A DNA stretch of 64,000 bases. It comes from UBA7236 sp044227505. Lineage in GTDB: Bacteria; Bacteroidota; Bacteroidia; Chitinophagales; BACL12. The notes below the pieces were generated by a model. That model saw only the letters and a program-made list of their open reading frames with translations. It was not told the DNA's origin and made no database searches. The stretch is taken from assembly GCA_044227505.1 (NCBI GenBank), contig JBGAWP010000009.1:1-64000 (forward strand), written 5' to 3'. The translations under genes were made by a program, and so were the position numbers. Below, one piece after another: positions 33,907 to 42,549 of this stretch; position 1 is the first letter of the stretch; every line of letters starts with the position of its first letter.

Positions 33907-35169
33907 ATGAAATTAAGAATTTACATATTTATTTTATTTCTATTTTTTATAACAATCAAAACAATTTTCTCCCAAACAATATCTATTGGGGATATTGCTT
34001 TTTTGGGATTTAATTCCGATAATACCGATCAATTTTCCATAATTGCCACCAATTATATCGAATCCGGCGTTCCAATATTTTTTACGGATGCCGGTTGGAA
34101 CGGAACAAATTTTTATGCTTCCGAAGGTCATTTCCAATGGAATGTTCCTGCGGGTGGATTGCCCACAAATACAATTATCACTTTTACAGGCGGTGGAGCC
34201 GGTGGATTTACAATTTTTGGAACAGGATTACTGGAACCCGGAGCAAATGCAACTTCAGGAACTTTAGCAGCATCAGCTTCTACATCATCCATGGCACTTT
34301 CCACATCCGGAGACCAGATAATTTGTTATACAGGAACCATAGCAGCACCAAATTTTATCGCCTGCATAAACTTTAACGGAAGCTGGTCGCCGGCAACTAA
34401 TTCCAATCAAACATCCATACCAACTGGCTTAACTGTAGGAACCAATTGCGTTTTACTAAACAATCAGGATAACGGAATTGTAAACTGTTTATTACTTCCT
34501 GATCCATCAACCATTGCCGATTATAATAATCCGGCAAATTGGATTTATAATGATGCTACAAGATATGTTTTACCTCCTGTAGTTGGACCGTGCGATTTTT
34601 TGTTGCCAATTATATTAAAAGATTTTTACGCAACTGTAGTTGAAAATGCTATACAATTAAATTGGATCACATCAAATGAAATAAATACCTTTGAATTTAT
34701 TGTTGAAAAAATAATGCAGGATGGAAATTTTTATGAAATAGCTAATATAAAAGCTTCAGGAAATTCTTCCCCAGATCAGTTTTATCAATTTACTGATGAT
34801 GAAATTAATAATTCAACCACTTATTACAGACTAAAAATAATAGAGACAGATTATTCTTACGAGTACAGTGAAACAATTGTTGTAAATAACCCTTCTGATA
34901 ATAAGGAGATTCAAAACATCACGCTATATCCGAATCCTGTTAGTGAAGAATTAAACATCCAAATCAATTTTCCTATTTCCGAATTTGAAACACTGCAAAT
35001 TATAAATGCAACAGGTAAAATTATTTACATCACCCATGAAAATCTCAGCTTCGGTGAAAATAATTTTTTGATCAATTTATCAGATATTGAATCCGGATAT
35101 TATTTCTTTCGCGCTTCACTAATTAATGGTAATTTTATTAATATACCTTTTATTAAAAGCAACTTATAG
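33907..35169 (+). CDS. Secreted protein with T9SS type A sorting domain
   Basis: 420 residues. The signal peptide ends at FS-Q (about residue 22). The N-terminal domain (about 24-200) has the pattern ISIGDIAFLGFNSDNTDQFS and AGGLPTNTIITFTG seen in a beta-sandwich domain family of exported Bacteroidota proteins; Ser/Thr/Gly-rich. A fibronectin-like domain follows (about 235-325, NAIQLNWITSNEINTFEF), then the T9SS sorting domain (about 340-420: LYPNPVSEELNIQ, IINATGKIIY, IESGYYFFRA). It would be exported and surface-attached; function unknown. Confidence 0.85.
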   Translation: MKLRIYIFILFLFFITIKTIFSQTISIGDIAFLGFNSDNTDQFSIIATNYIESGVPIFFTDAGWNGTNFYASEGHFQWNVPAGGLPTNTIITFTGGGAGGFTIFGTGLLEPGANATSGTLAASASTSSMALSTSGDQIICYTGTIAAPNFIACINFNGSWSPATNSNQTSIPTGLTVGTNCVLLNNQDNGIVNCLLLPDPSTIADYNNPANWIYNDATRYVLPPVVGPCDFLLPIILKDFYATVVENAIQLNWITSNEINTFEFIVEKIMQDGNFYEIANIKASGNSSPDQFYQFTDDEINNSTTYYRLKIIETDYSYEYSETIVVNNPSDNKEIQNITLYPNPVSEELNIQINFPISEFETLQIINATGKIIYITHENLSFGENNFLINLSDIESGYYFFRASLINGNFINIPFIKSNL

Positions 35170-35324
35170 GATATTTTCTCCCTGAGGCCTACACGGGTTT
35201 TCAAAACCTATGAGGTCATCGTTGTCAATTGTCAATTTTTTGTTTGGCTGTTTAATTCTCAATTCTAACTCTCAATTCTCAATTGTTTCTTTGGCTGTTT
35301 AAATTGTCAATTGTCAATTGTCAA
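35170..35324. repeat. Family B palindrome plus TTGTCAA/TCAATTC heptamers
   Basis: The diverged B palindrome is at 35184-35217 (GTTTTCAAAAC centre). TTGTCAA x2 is at 35222-35235, TTTGGCTGTTTAA occurs twice (35243, 35290), TCAATTC-type units lie between them, and TTGTCAA x3 runs at 35304-35324. The lysS stop codon (35321-35323) lies within the last unit. Confidence 0.75.
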
Positions 35325-36835
35325 TTTTTTTCCGGTCTCATATGTGGAAACAACAAAACATCCTGAATCGCATGTTGATTGGTCATGATCATAGTTAAAC
35401 GATCTATACCAATTCCGATTCCCGCAGTTGGTGGCATGCCGAATTCCAAGGCGCGTAAAAAATCTTCATCAAGTTGCATTGCTTCTTCATCCCCGCGTTT
35501 TCCTAATTCCAGTTGACCTTCAAATCGATTTCGCTGATCAATGGGATCATTTAATTCGCTGAATGAATTCAACATTTCTTTTCCGTTGCAAATTGCCTCA
35601 AACCGTTCTACTAATCCTTCTACAGATCTATGTTTTTTTGCAAGCGGACTCATCTCAACAGGGTAGTCGGTAATAAAAGTCGGCTGAATTAAAAATGGCT
35701 CGCATTTTTCGCCGAATATTTCATCAATTAATTTTCCTTTTCCCATTGTTGCATCCACACGCACATGCAGTTCTTTTGCTGTTTTATAAATTGCAGCCTC
35801 ATCCATTTGCGAAATATCAATTCCCGTAAAATGCTGAATTGCTTCAAACATGGTAAATCTTTTCCATGGGCGTTTGAACGAAATAATATTTTCTCCAACC
35901 TGCACTTCTGTAGAACCTGTAACTTCCATTGCAACTTTTTCAATCATCTCCTCTGTAAAATCCATCATCCAGTTATAATCTTTATACGCAACATAAAATT
36001 CTATTTGCGTAAATTCCGGATTGTGGAATCTATCCATTCCCTCGTTGCGGAAGTCTTTTGAAAATTCATATACTCCATCAAATCCACCAACAATTAATCT
36101 TTTTAAATATAACTCATTTGCAATACGCATATATAAAGTCATATCCAATGCATTGTGATGCGTAGTGAACGGACGCGCTGCAGCTCCACCATATAGAGGT
36201 TGTAATATTGGAGTTTCCACTTCTATATAGCCATGTGCATTTAAAAAATTGCGCATGGTATTTACTAATTTACTTCTTTTAATAAATACTTCTTTTACAT
36301 CAGGATTTACAATAAGATCCACATATCGCATTCTGTAGCGCTGTTCCGAATCGGTAAATGCATCAAACACATTTCCTTCTGCATCTGTTTTTACAATTGG
36401 TAATGGACGCAAACTTTTACTCAATAATTTAAATTCACGAACATGAATAGTTGTCTCCCCGGTTTTAGTTGTAAATACATATCCTTTTACACCAATTATA
36501 TCACCAATATCCAAATGTTTTTTAAATACTTCTTCATACATCGATTTATCTTCCCCCTGACAAATTTCATCACCCTTCACATAGATCTGTATTTTTCCGA
36601 CACTATCTTGTAACACTGCAAATGCAGCTTTTCCCATAATGCGTTTACCCATTAACCTGCCTGCAAAACTTATATTTTGCAATTCTTCCGTTTTTGCAGG
36701 GTGATTGGAAAGAATATATGCCGAGTTATGTGTTATTTCAAACTCCTCCGCAGGATAGGGATCAATTCCCATATTGCGCAAAGCCATTAAACTTTCTCTC
36801 CTGATAATTTCCTGTTCACTGTGATTATTACTCAT
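35321..36835 (-). CDS. lysS: Lysyl-tRNA synthetase, class II
   Basis: 504 residues, the usual bacterial LysS length. An OB-fold anticodon-binding domain (about 55-150, FAGRLMGKRIMGKAAFAVLQ) precedes the class II core with motif 2 FRNEGMDRFHNPEFTQIE (about 260-277) and motif 3 GMPPTAGIGIGIDRL (about 475-489). It attaches Lys to tRNA-Lys. The promoter box is at 36865-36858. The 3' end is unusual: the stop codon lies in a TTGTCAA heptamer array, although the protein ends at a normal family position (LFPHMRPEKN). Confidence 0.97.
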   Translation of the reverse strand: MSNNHSEQEIIRRESLMALRNMGIDPYPAEEFEITHNSAYILSNHPAKTEELQNISFAGRLMGKRIMGKAAFAVLQDSVGKIQIYVKGDEICQGEDKSMYEEVFKKHLDIGDIIGVKGYVFTTKTGETTIHVREFKLLSKSLRPLPIVKTDAEGNVFDAFTDSEQRYRMRYVDLIVNPDVKEVFIKRSKLVNTMRNFLNAHGYIEVETPILQPLYGGAAARPFTTHHNALDMTLYMRIANELYLKRLIVGGFDGVYEFSKDFRNEGMDRFHNPEFTQIEFYVAYKDYNWMMDFTEEMIEKVAMEVTGSTEVQVGENIISFKRPWKRFTMFEAIQHFTGIDISQMDEAAIYKTAKELHVRVDATMGKGKLIDEIFGEKCEPFLIQPTFITDYPVEMSPLAKKHRSVEGLVERFEAICNGKEMLNSFSELNDPIDQRNRFEGQLELGKRGDEEAMQLDEDFLRALEFGMPPTAGIGIGIDRLTMIMTNQHAIQDVLLFPHMRPEKN

Positions 36836-37265
36836 AACGTTTTTTCAAATTAGGCCACAAAGATAAAACATTGCACCTCAGGTTCGTGAATCGTCATTCG
36901 TGAGTCGTGAATCCGTGGTGTAATGGTCATTAGTCATTAGTCAGGAGTAATTGTATTCGGTTAACACATAGCAATCTCACCACTCACCATTCACCACTCA
37001 CCCATTGTCAATAGTCATTAGTCAGGAGTAATAATATCAGGCTCTCTAGGATCATTCTCATCACTCATAACTCATTACTCATTTCAAGGCCCTGAGTTAA
37101 AGTTTCTCTCAGTCTCTCCCCACTCACCACTCCCCACTCACCATTCCCCCCTCACCACCCTCCCATTTCCTAATTTTCCTTAAATCTCCTTCAACCATTT
37201 CCTCATTACCTCCTCAATCCCTATCTTCGCAACATTAACCAATTTTCAACCTTTACGGACACGGT
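36836..37265. repeat. Large heptamer-rich intergenic repeat
   Basis: No gene. TCGTGAA, TCGTCAT, TCGTGAG, TCGTGAA, TCCGTGG (36884-36918); GTCATTA x2, GTCAGGA (36926-36953); CTCACCA x2, TTCACCA, CTCACCC (36976-37003); another GTCATTA/GTCAGGA set near 37014; then a linker AATATCAGGCTCTCTAGGAT like that at 10657; CACTCAC/CACTCCC/CATTCCC units (37121-37162). All are in 7-bp register. Confidence 0.8.
36858..36865 (-). promoter_or_regulatory. -7 box of lysS
   Basis: TATCTTTG on the minus strand, 22 bp before the ATG at 36835. No TTG at -33. Confidence 0.4.
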
Positions 37266-38708
37266 TTGCTCATATTATCAAATTACATTGGAGGAAAACT
37301 TCAGCCACCTGTAAGTGGCAAATATCTGGATAACTACAATCCGGCAACAGGTTCTGTTTACTCAAAAATACCCGATTCCGACGAAAGAGATGTCGAAATG
37401 GCAGTTTTAGCTGCTCAAAAAGCCTTTTACGAATGGTCGACCCTTGAGGTTACATTACGGAGTCGAATTCTTCATCGCATTGCACAGCTTATCGATGAAA
37501 AATTTGACCTTTTAGCTGAGGCAGAATCAATGGATTCGGGTAAACCCCTGGCTTTGGCAAAACGTATGGATATCAGCAGAGCTCGTGATAATTTTGAGTT
37601 TTTTGCGTCAGCAGCACTGCAATTCAGCTCTGAAAGCCATAATCAAAAAGGAAAATTCATAAATTATACTGTACGCAACCCAATTGGCGTTGTTGGATGT
37701 ATCTCTCCGTGGAACCTTCCACTTTACCTTTTTACATGGAAAATTGCTCCAGCCTTAGCTGCCGGTAACTGTGTAATAGGAAAACCATCAGAAATTACAC
37801 CAAACACCGCAACATTATTAGCTGAAATTTGCATGGAAGCCGGATTACCGGCAGGGGTGCTGAATATCATACACGGAACAGGTCCGAAAACAGGGGCTGC
37901 CATAGTTAAACATCCTGCAATTAAAGGAATTTCCTTTACCGGAAGCACCAGAGCAGGGAAGGAAATTGCCACAATTGCTGCGCCAATGTTCAAAAAGTTG
38001 TCGCTGGAGTTGGGTGGCAAGAACCCTATTGTTATCTTTGCAGATTGCGATTATGACAACATGCTCGCAACCACAGTTCGCAGTTCTTTTACAAATCAGG
38101 GGCAAATTTGTTTGTGTGGCAGCAGGATCTATGTTGAACATAGCATTTTCGAGAAGTTTAAAAAAGACTTTGTTGAAAAGGCTAAGCAAATGAAAGTTGG
38201 AGACCCAAGATTGGAAGAAAACACCATAGGAGCAGTTGTTTCGGAAACACATTACAATAAAATACTGTCGTATATCGACTTAGCTAAAGAAGAAGGCGGA
38301 ACCATCTTATGTGGTGGTGAAGCAGTTCATTTAGAGGGAGAATTTAAAAATGGCTGGTTTATTCAGCCGACGGTGATTGAAGGATTAAGTCCACAATGCA
38401 GGACAATACAAGAAGAAATTTTTGGTCCGGTTGTGAGTATCCAGCCTTTTAATACCGAAAGTGAAGCCATAAATTTGGCAAATAATAGTGAATACGGATT
38501 GGCAGCCGTAATTTGGACCAATCATTTGGGTCGTGCTCATACCATGGCAGAGCAGATCGAGGCTGGAATTGTCTGGATCAACTGTTGGCTGGAGCGGGAT
38601 CTAAGGACACCATTCGGGGGCGTGAAGAACTCCGGAGTGGGTCGCGAAGGTGGTTTAGAAGCCATGCGTTTCTTTACCGAACCTAAAAATATTTGTATCA
38701 AACTTTAA
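37266..38708 (+). CDS. Aldehyde dehydrogenase (2-aminomuconate/2-hydroxymuconate semialdehyde type)
   Basis: 480 residues from a TTG start; no ATG is available, and the N-terminus LSNYIGGKLQPPVSGKYLDN is the normal family opening. Catalytic residues are in place: Asn150 (SPWN), Glu248 (LELGGKNP) and nucleophile Cys282 in NQGQICLCGSRIYVE. The GQICLC segment, with LFTWKIAPALAAGN, resembles 2-aminomuconate-6-semialdehyde dehydrogenase of the kynurenine pathway. That reading is strengthened by the 2-aminomuconate deaminase-like RidA gene 4 kb away. NAD+ linked and cytoplasmic. A related aldehyde substrate is possible. The next gene starts 11 bp downstream. Confidence 0.85.
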   Translation: MLILSNYIGGKLQPPVSGKYLDNYNPATGSVYSKIPDSDERDVEMAVLAAQKAFYEWSTLEVTLRSRILHRIAQLIDEKFDLLAEAESMDSGKPLALAKRMDISRARDNFEFFASAALQFSSESHNQKGKFINYTVRNPIGVVGCISPWNLPLYLFTWKIAPALAAGNCVIGKPSEITPNTATLLAEICMEAGLPAGVLNIIHGTGPKTGAAIVKHPAIKGISFTGSTRAGKEIATIAAPMFKKLSLELGGKNPIVIFADCDYDNMLATTVRSSFTNQGQICLCGSRIYVEHSIFEKFKKDFVEKAKQMKVGDPRLEENTIGAVVSETHYNKILSYIDLAKEEGGTILCGGEAVHLEGEFKNGWFIQPTVIEGLSPQCRTIQEEIFGPVVSIQPFNTESEAINLANNSEYGLAAVIWTNHLGRAHTMAEQIEAGIVWINCWLERDLRTPFGGVKNSGVGREGGLEAMRFFTEPKNICIKL

Positions 38709-38719
38709 AACGGAGGAAA

Positions 38720-39814
38720 GTGACTTTATTAAAAAACAACAGAAAAACCCCGACACTATTATTAACAACCGCTGTAGCGGTTACCATGCTGGTAAGTTCC
38801 TGTGGAATGTATACAGCATCAGTTAAAAGTGAAAATGCAAATACCACAATTGTTAACTACGAAACTCAGTTTATTGAAGATTTTTATCTCAATAGTACAG
38901 AGGAATTAGTGGTGCCTTCAAGGCTGGATAACAATTATTCCCAAAATAATATATCGCGTAAACACAGACCTGAACCTGAAATTCAGCAACTTCCTATTAG
39001 TGAGGAGTTGGCAATTTTGGGAGAGAATATTCGCCTCGGAGAAAATGCGGAAAACGAAAATATCGGGGGTTTGGACTACACCTCGCCTCAGGATGCAGAA
39101 GATTTTGAATCGTATGAAGAATTATTTGCTACCAACGAACTCAATGCCGGCGAAATATTCGATCCTGCAAAAATGATCGACAGTATTCAGGTTTTTTTGG
39201 TGAGTCCCAGAAGTAACTGTTATACATTTCCATTAGAAGAAAGCAAAATAAATTCGGATTTCGGATGGCGTCATAGTCGTTTTCATTCAGGAATTGATCT
39301 TGATCTGGAAACAGGTGATAATGTTTTTAATGCATTCGACGGAATAGTAAAGAGATCAGATTATGTTTCCGGTTACGGAAATCTTGTTGTAGTAAAACAT
39401 TTTAATGGATTGGAAACTTATTATGGTCACTTGTCCAAGATTCTTGTAGTGGAAGGTGATACGATTGAAGCAGGAGATAAAGTGGGTTTGGGTGGAAGTA
39501 CCGGAAGAAGCACTGGTCCTCACTTGCATTATGAAATACGTTATCGGGGTGCAGCAATAAATCCGAAATATATAGTTGATTTTAAAAACAGTGTTCTTAC
39601 CTCTGAAGTTTTTTATTTAAAGAAGGATCACTTTAAACCAACAACAACAGCATCCACCACCACAACAGGAAAAAAATACTATACAGTAAAAAAAGGGGAT
39701 ACCTTAGGTAAAATTGCATCGCGCAATAAAACTACTGTTAGTAAATTATGTAAACTCAATGGAATATCATCCAAAAAAATATTGAGACCCGGTCAAAAGT
39801 TAAGGGTGAAATAA
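38720..39814 (+). CDS. M23 (LytM) peptidase lipoprotein with LysM domain
   Basis: 364 residues from GTG 38720, preceded by GGAGG, one of the few SD-like sites here. An open TTG at 38693 lies within the dehydrogenase gene and would place charged residues before the signal peptide. The lipobox is LVSSC (Cys27). The LytM domain (about 180-300) keeps the zinc ligands in FHSGIDLD and GPHLHYE. A C-terminal LysM domain (about 320-364, YYTVKKGDTLGKIA) binds peptidoglycan. It probably cuts, or regulates cutting of, cell-wall peptides, in the manner of NlpD. A terminator follows. Confidence 0.9.
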   Translation: MTLLKNNRKTPTLLLTTAVAVTMLVSSCGMYTASVKSENANTTIVNYETQFIEDFYLNSTEELVVPSRLDNNYSQNNISRKHRPEPEIQQLPISEELAILGENIRLGENAENENIGGLDYTSPQDAEDFESYEELFATNELNAGEIFDPAKMIDSIQVFLVSPRSNCYTFPLEESKINSDFGWRHSRFHSGIDLDLETGDNVFNAFDGIVKRSDYVSGYGNLVVVKHFNGLETYYGHLSKILVVEGDTIEAGDKVGLGGSTGRSTGPHLHYEIRYRGAAINPKYIVDFKNSVLTSEVFYLKKDHFKPTTTASTTTTGKKYYTVKKGDTLGKIASRNKTTVSKLCKLNGISSKKILRPGQKLRVK

Positions 39815-39837
39815 AATAAATCTTTTTATTATTAAAC

Positions 39838-39877
39838 AAAAAAGGAAGCGGAATTTTAATTACGCTTCCTTTTTTTA
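39838..39877. terminator. Bidirectional intrinsic terminator
   Basis: AAAAAGGAAGCG and CGCTTCCTTTTTTT form an 8-bp GC-bearing stem with A-tract and T-tract arms around a 12-nt loop. It lies between two convergent genes (M23 lipoprotein and von Willebrand A protein), so it can stop transcription from both sides. Confidence 0.8.
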
Positions 39878-39900
39878 TTTCACTAAATTATTATTTTACA

Positions 39901-41145
39901 TTAATGTTTTACAACAAATTTTTGTGTAGCTGATTCTTTCGTTTTGGTATTTATTAATCTGGAAATATAAACGCCGGTTTTAAAATTATCGGTCATAACG
40001 GAGATGTTGTTATCAGCAAATTCCTTCGAAAATAATAATACCCCATGGATATCAAATACTTCTAATTTGTAATCGGCTACTGATTCCGTTTTAATTAATG
40101 TATAATTGGTTGCAGGATTCGGACCAATGGTAAAGTTAATATTATCAGCAAGCGAAAAGGGATCTTGTTTTTTAAAAATACCGTTTATATCCTTTTGTAA
40201 TCCGATTATAACAGGATAAAAATTCATGGTAACTTCTGCATTTACTGCACGTCCAATCACTTGATTCGTGGTATATTCACCTAGTGGAGGTTCCAGACTT
40301 GGTGCATCACCTATCAGTAAGATCATTCTTCTTCTTCCTTCTGTCCAGTTCATTTCATTTATTGTTTTAACGATCGCATCATTTACACTTTCCGGCAGAT
40401 CAAAGCCACCGCCAAAGGTGTATACAGTATTCATGATGTATCTTGCTTCATCCAGATCTTTACTTAATTTATGCATTTTAAACCATCTTGCACCATCTGT
40501 ATTTTTATCTGCATAAAAGGTAAAACCTACTTTAACATCCTTAAAATTATCCAGGGCGTTGATTATTTTATTGATGCTTACTTTTATCGCATCAATATCA
40601 TCGTCCATACTTGTTGTTCTGTCAACCACAAATACAATATCGGTTTTATCAGAAAGATAATTTTTAATGATTCCTTTAATCACTCCAACAACGTATTCTG
40701 CATTATCAACCATAAATGTTTGACCTCCTGTTGCATCAGCCAAGCCTGTAAACAACTGGATCGTTGTCTGCTCATAAATTTCAGCTGCTGTGAGGAGTGA
40801 TGGTAATTCCGGATTGAGTAATAGTTGTCTTTCAATTTCTTTGTTTACCTTTTTTTCTAAAATTTCAGCCATTTCACTTTTTATAAAGTCGTTGTTAAGT
40901 AACACACTTGATAAAATGGAATCTTCAGAATTTTCAACAGCCGCTAATTTTTCAACCATGGAAATTTTTTCATGGCTTTTCAATTCGAATTTTTCCGAAA
41001 TAGGATCTGTTTTTAAAGTTGGGTCTGCATTTTTTTCTAATGTTGTGGAAACTACTGTTGGCGGTTCTTCCGGAGAGATGCTTGATTCGCAGCCCGCAAT
41101 AACTAGAGAAAAAATTATAAAAAATACAAGAGTGATTGTTTTCAT
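39901..41145 (-). CDS. von Willebrand factor A-domain lipoprotein with T9SS-like C-terminus (paralogue 1)
   Basis: 414 residues from the ATG at 41145; an ATG at 41178 adds 11 residues ahead of the signal peptide and is less likely. The lipobox is VIAGC (Cys19). The vWA domain (about 155-340) has the metal-binding MIDAS motif DRTTSM in DIVFVVDRTTSMDDDID and GGGFDLPESVN. The C-terminus (about 345-414: GPNPATNYTLIKT, FDIHGVLLFSK, FKTGVYISR) follows the T9SS type A sorting pattern. Having both a lipobox and a T9SS signal is odd. A tandem homologue starts 69 bp upstream. Function unknown; vWA domains bind protein ligands with a metal ion. Confidence 0.85.
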   Translation of the reverse strand: MKTITLVFFIIFSLVIAGCESSISPEEPPTVVSTTLEKNADPTLKTDPISEKFELKSHEKISMVEKLAAVENSEDSILSSVLLNNDFIKSEMAEILEKKVNKEIERQLLLNPELPSLLTAAEIYEQTTIQLFTGLADATGGQTFMVDNAEYVVGVIKGIIKNYLSDKTDIVFVVDRTTSMDDDIDAIKVSINKIINALDNFKDVKVGFTFYADKNTDGARWFKMHKLSKDLDEARYIMNTVYTFGGGFDLPESVNDAIVKTINEMNWTEGRRRMILLIGDAPSLEPPLGEYTTNQVIGRAVNAEVTMNFYPVIIGLQKDINGIFKKQDPFSLADNINFTIGPNPATNYTLIKTESVADYKLEVFDIHGVLLFSKEFADNNISVMTDNFKTGVYISRLINTKTKESATQKFVVKH

Positions 41146-41214
41146 AAAAAAAGTATTAGTGAGATAAAACAAATGCAATAAACTACATTTAAGTAATGCT
41201 AAAAATTATTGGTC

Positions 41215-42402
41215 TCACCTTTTAACAACAAATTTTTTGGTATCTACTGTACTGTTTGTATTATTTAATATTCTCACCACATATACACCACTAGGAAATT
41301 GGTCGGTCATGATGGATATATTATCACCATGAAAATTTTTCGTGAATACTAATTTTCCGTTAATATTAAATACTTCACTGGTGTAATCTGCAATTTCTCC
41401 TGTTTTAACGAGGGTGTAATTGGTTGCTGGATTTGGCCCTAAAGAGGTAATGATAGGTTTGGGTTCGGCAACAATTTCCTTGGCCTTTAAAATACCTTCC
41501 AGACTTCCTTTCATTCCGATTACAACCGGATAGAAATTCATGATAACACCTTCTTCTTTTGCCATATTAATTATATCTTCCAAAACATAATCTGAAAATG
41601 GCGGTTTAATACTCGGCGCATCTCCCAATAATAAAATAACACGCCTTCTTCCTTCCTCCCAATTCATTTCCTGTATCGTTTTTGCAAGTCCGTCGTTCAC
41701 ACTTTCAGGCTCATCGCCTCCGCCAACGGTAACAATATTTTTAACAACATCTTTGGCTGATTCCAGATCGTTTGTCAATTCATATTTGCTGAACCACTTA
41801 TTTCCATCCGCATTTTTATCGCCATAAAATGTAAATCCTACTCTGGTATTGTCGTAGACGTCTATTGCTTTAATTATTTTGTTCACGCTGTTTTTAATTT
41901 CATCAATATCATCGCGCATACTTCCTGTTTTATCTATTACAAAAACAAGGTCAGTTTCACTGCTCATGTAATTGCGAATGATCTCACTTATGGCTTCCAC
42001 AACATAACTTGCATTTTGAATTAAGAAAGTTTCTCCGCCTGTGGCTTTCGAAAGATCCATAAATAATTCTATAGTTAATTTGCTGAAAGCATCCTCGGCT
42101 GTATTCAAGGAGGGTAAGTCAGGATTCATCAGCAGTTGTCGCGCAATTTCATCTTCGATCGAAATCTTTAATTTTTCATCGAGAGCAGTGCGATCTTTTT
42201 TCTTGCCATTAATTGTTGCAGTGGTATTTGCATCGCTGTCCTTAGTTCCCTCCGGCGGCGTTAAAAATTCTGCTGGGGGAGTTTCCGCAAATTTTTCCAG
42301 CGTGGTTGAAGTGCCGGTTGTTGGTGAATCAGGTGTGTTGTTGTCGCATTGAGAAAATAGAAATACCGAAAAAGTAAGAAGTAAAAGTGTAAAACTTTTC
42401 AT
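41215..42402 (-). CDS. von Willebrand factor A-domain protein with T9SS-like C-terminus (paralogue 2)
   Basis: 395 residues. It is close in sequence throughout to the gene at 39901-41145, so this is a tandem duplication. The signal peptide ends with LFSQC at Cys19, the same position as in the paralogue, but Gln at -1 is outside the usual lipobox (Ala/Gly/Ser), so lipidation is doubtful here. The vWA MIDAS is DKTGSM in DLVFVIDKTGSMRDDID with GGGDEPESVN. The C-terminus repeats the T9SS-like pattern (GPNPATNYTLVKT, FNINGKLVFTK, FPSGVYVVR). Upstream of the paralogue on the same strand, 69 bp apart, so cotranscribed. Confidence 0.85.
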   Translation of the reverse strand: MKSFTLLLLTFSVFLFSQCDNNTPDSPTTGTSTTLEKFAETPPAEFLTPPEGTKDSDANTTATINGKKKDRTALDEKLKISIEDEIARQLLMNPDLPSLNTAEDAFSKLTIELFMDLSKATGGETFLIQNASYVVEAISEIIRNYMSSETDLVFVIDKTGSMRDDIDEIKNSVNKIIKAIDVYDNTRVGFTFYGDKNADGNKWFSKYELTNDLESAKDVVKNIVTVGGGDEPESVNDGLAKTIQEMNWEEGRRRVILLLGDAPSIKPPFSDYVLEDIINMAKEEGVIMNFYPVVIGMKGSLEGILKAKEIVAEPKPIITSLGPNPATNYTLVKTGEIADYTSEVFNINGKLVFTKNFHGDNISIMTDQFPSGVYVVRILNNTNSTVDTKKFVVKR

Positions 42403-42537
42403 TTTGAATGGTTTTAGGTTTTATTAAAGATTCAGTTTGTATTCAAAATCCACAACTTCTTAGTTTCCAATAACGGAGGATAACACATAAAAATTTTAAG
42501 GTTTCACATTTTCCACCTCTGAATAAAAATTTGAAAG

Positions 42538-42545
42538 TATATTTG
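42538..42545 (+). promoter_or_regulatory. -7 box of the RidA-family gene
   Basis: TATATTTG ends 4 bp before the ATG at 42550, implying a leaderless transcript. Confidence 0.4.
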
Positions 42546-42549
42546 GGGC

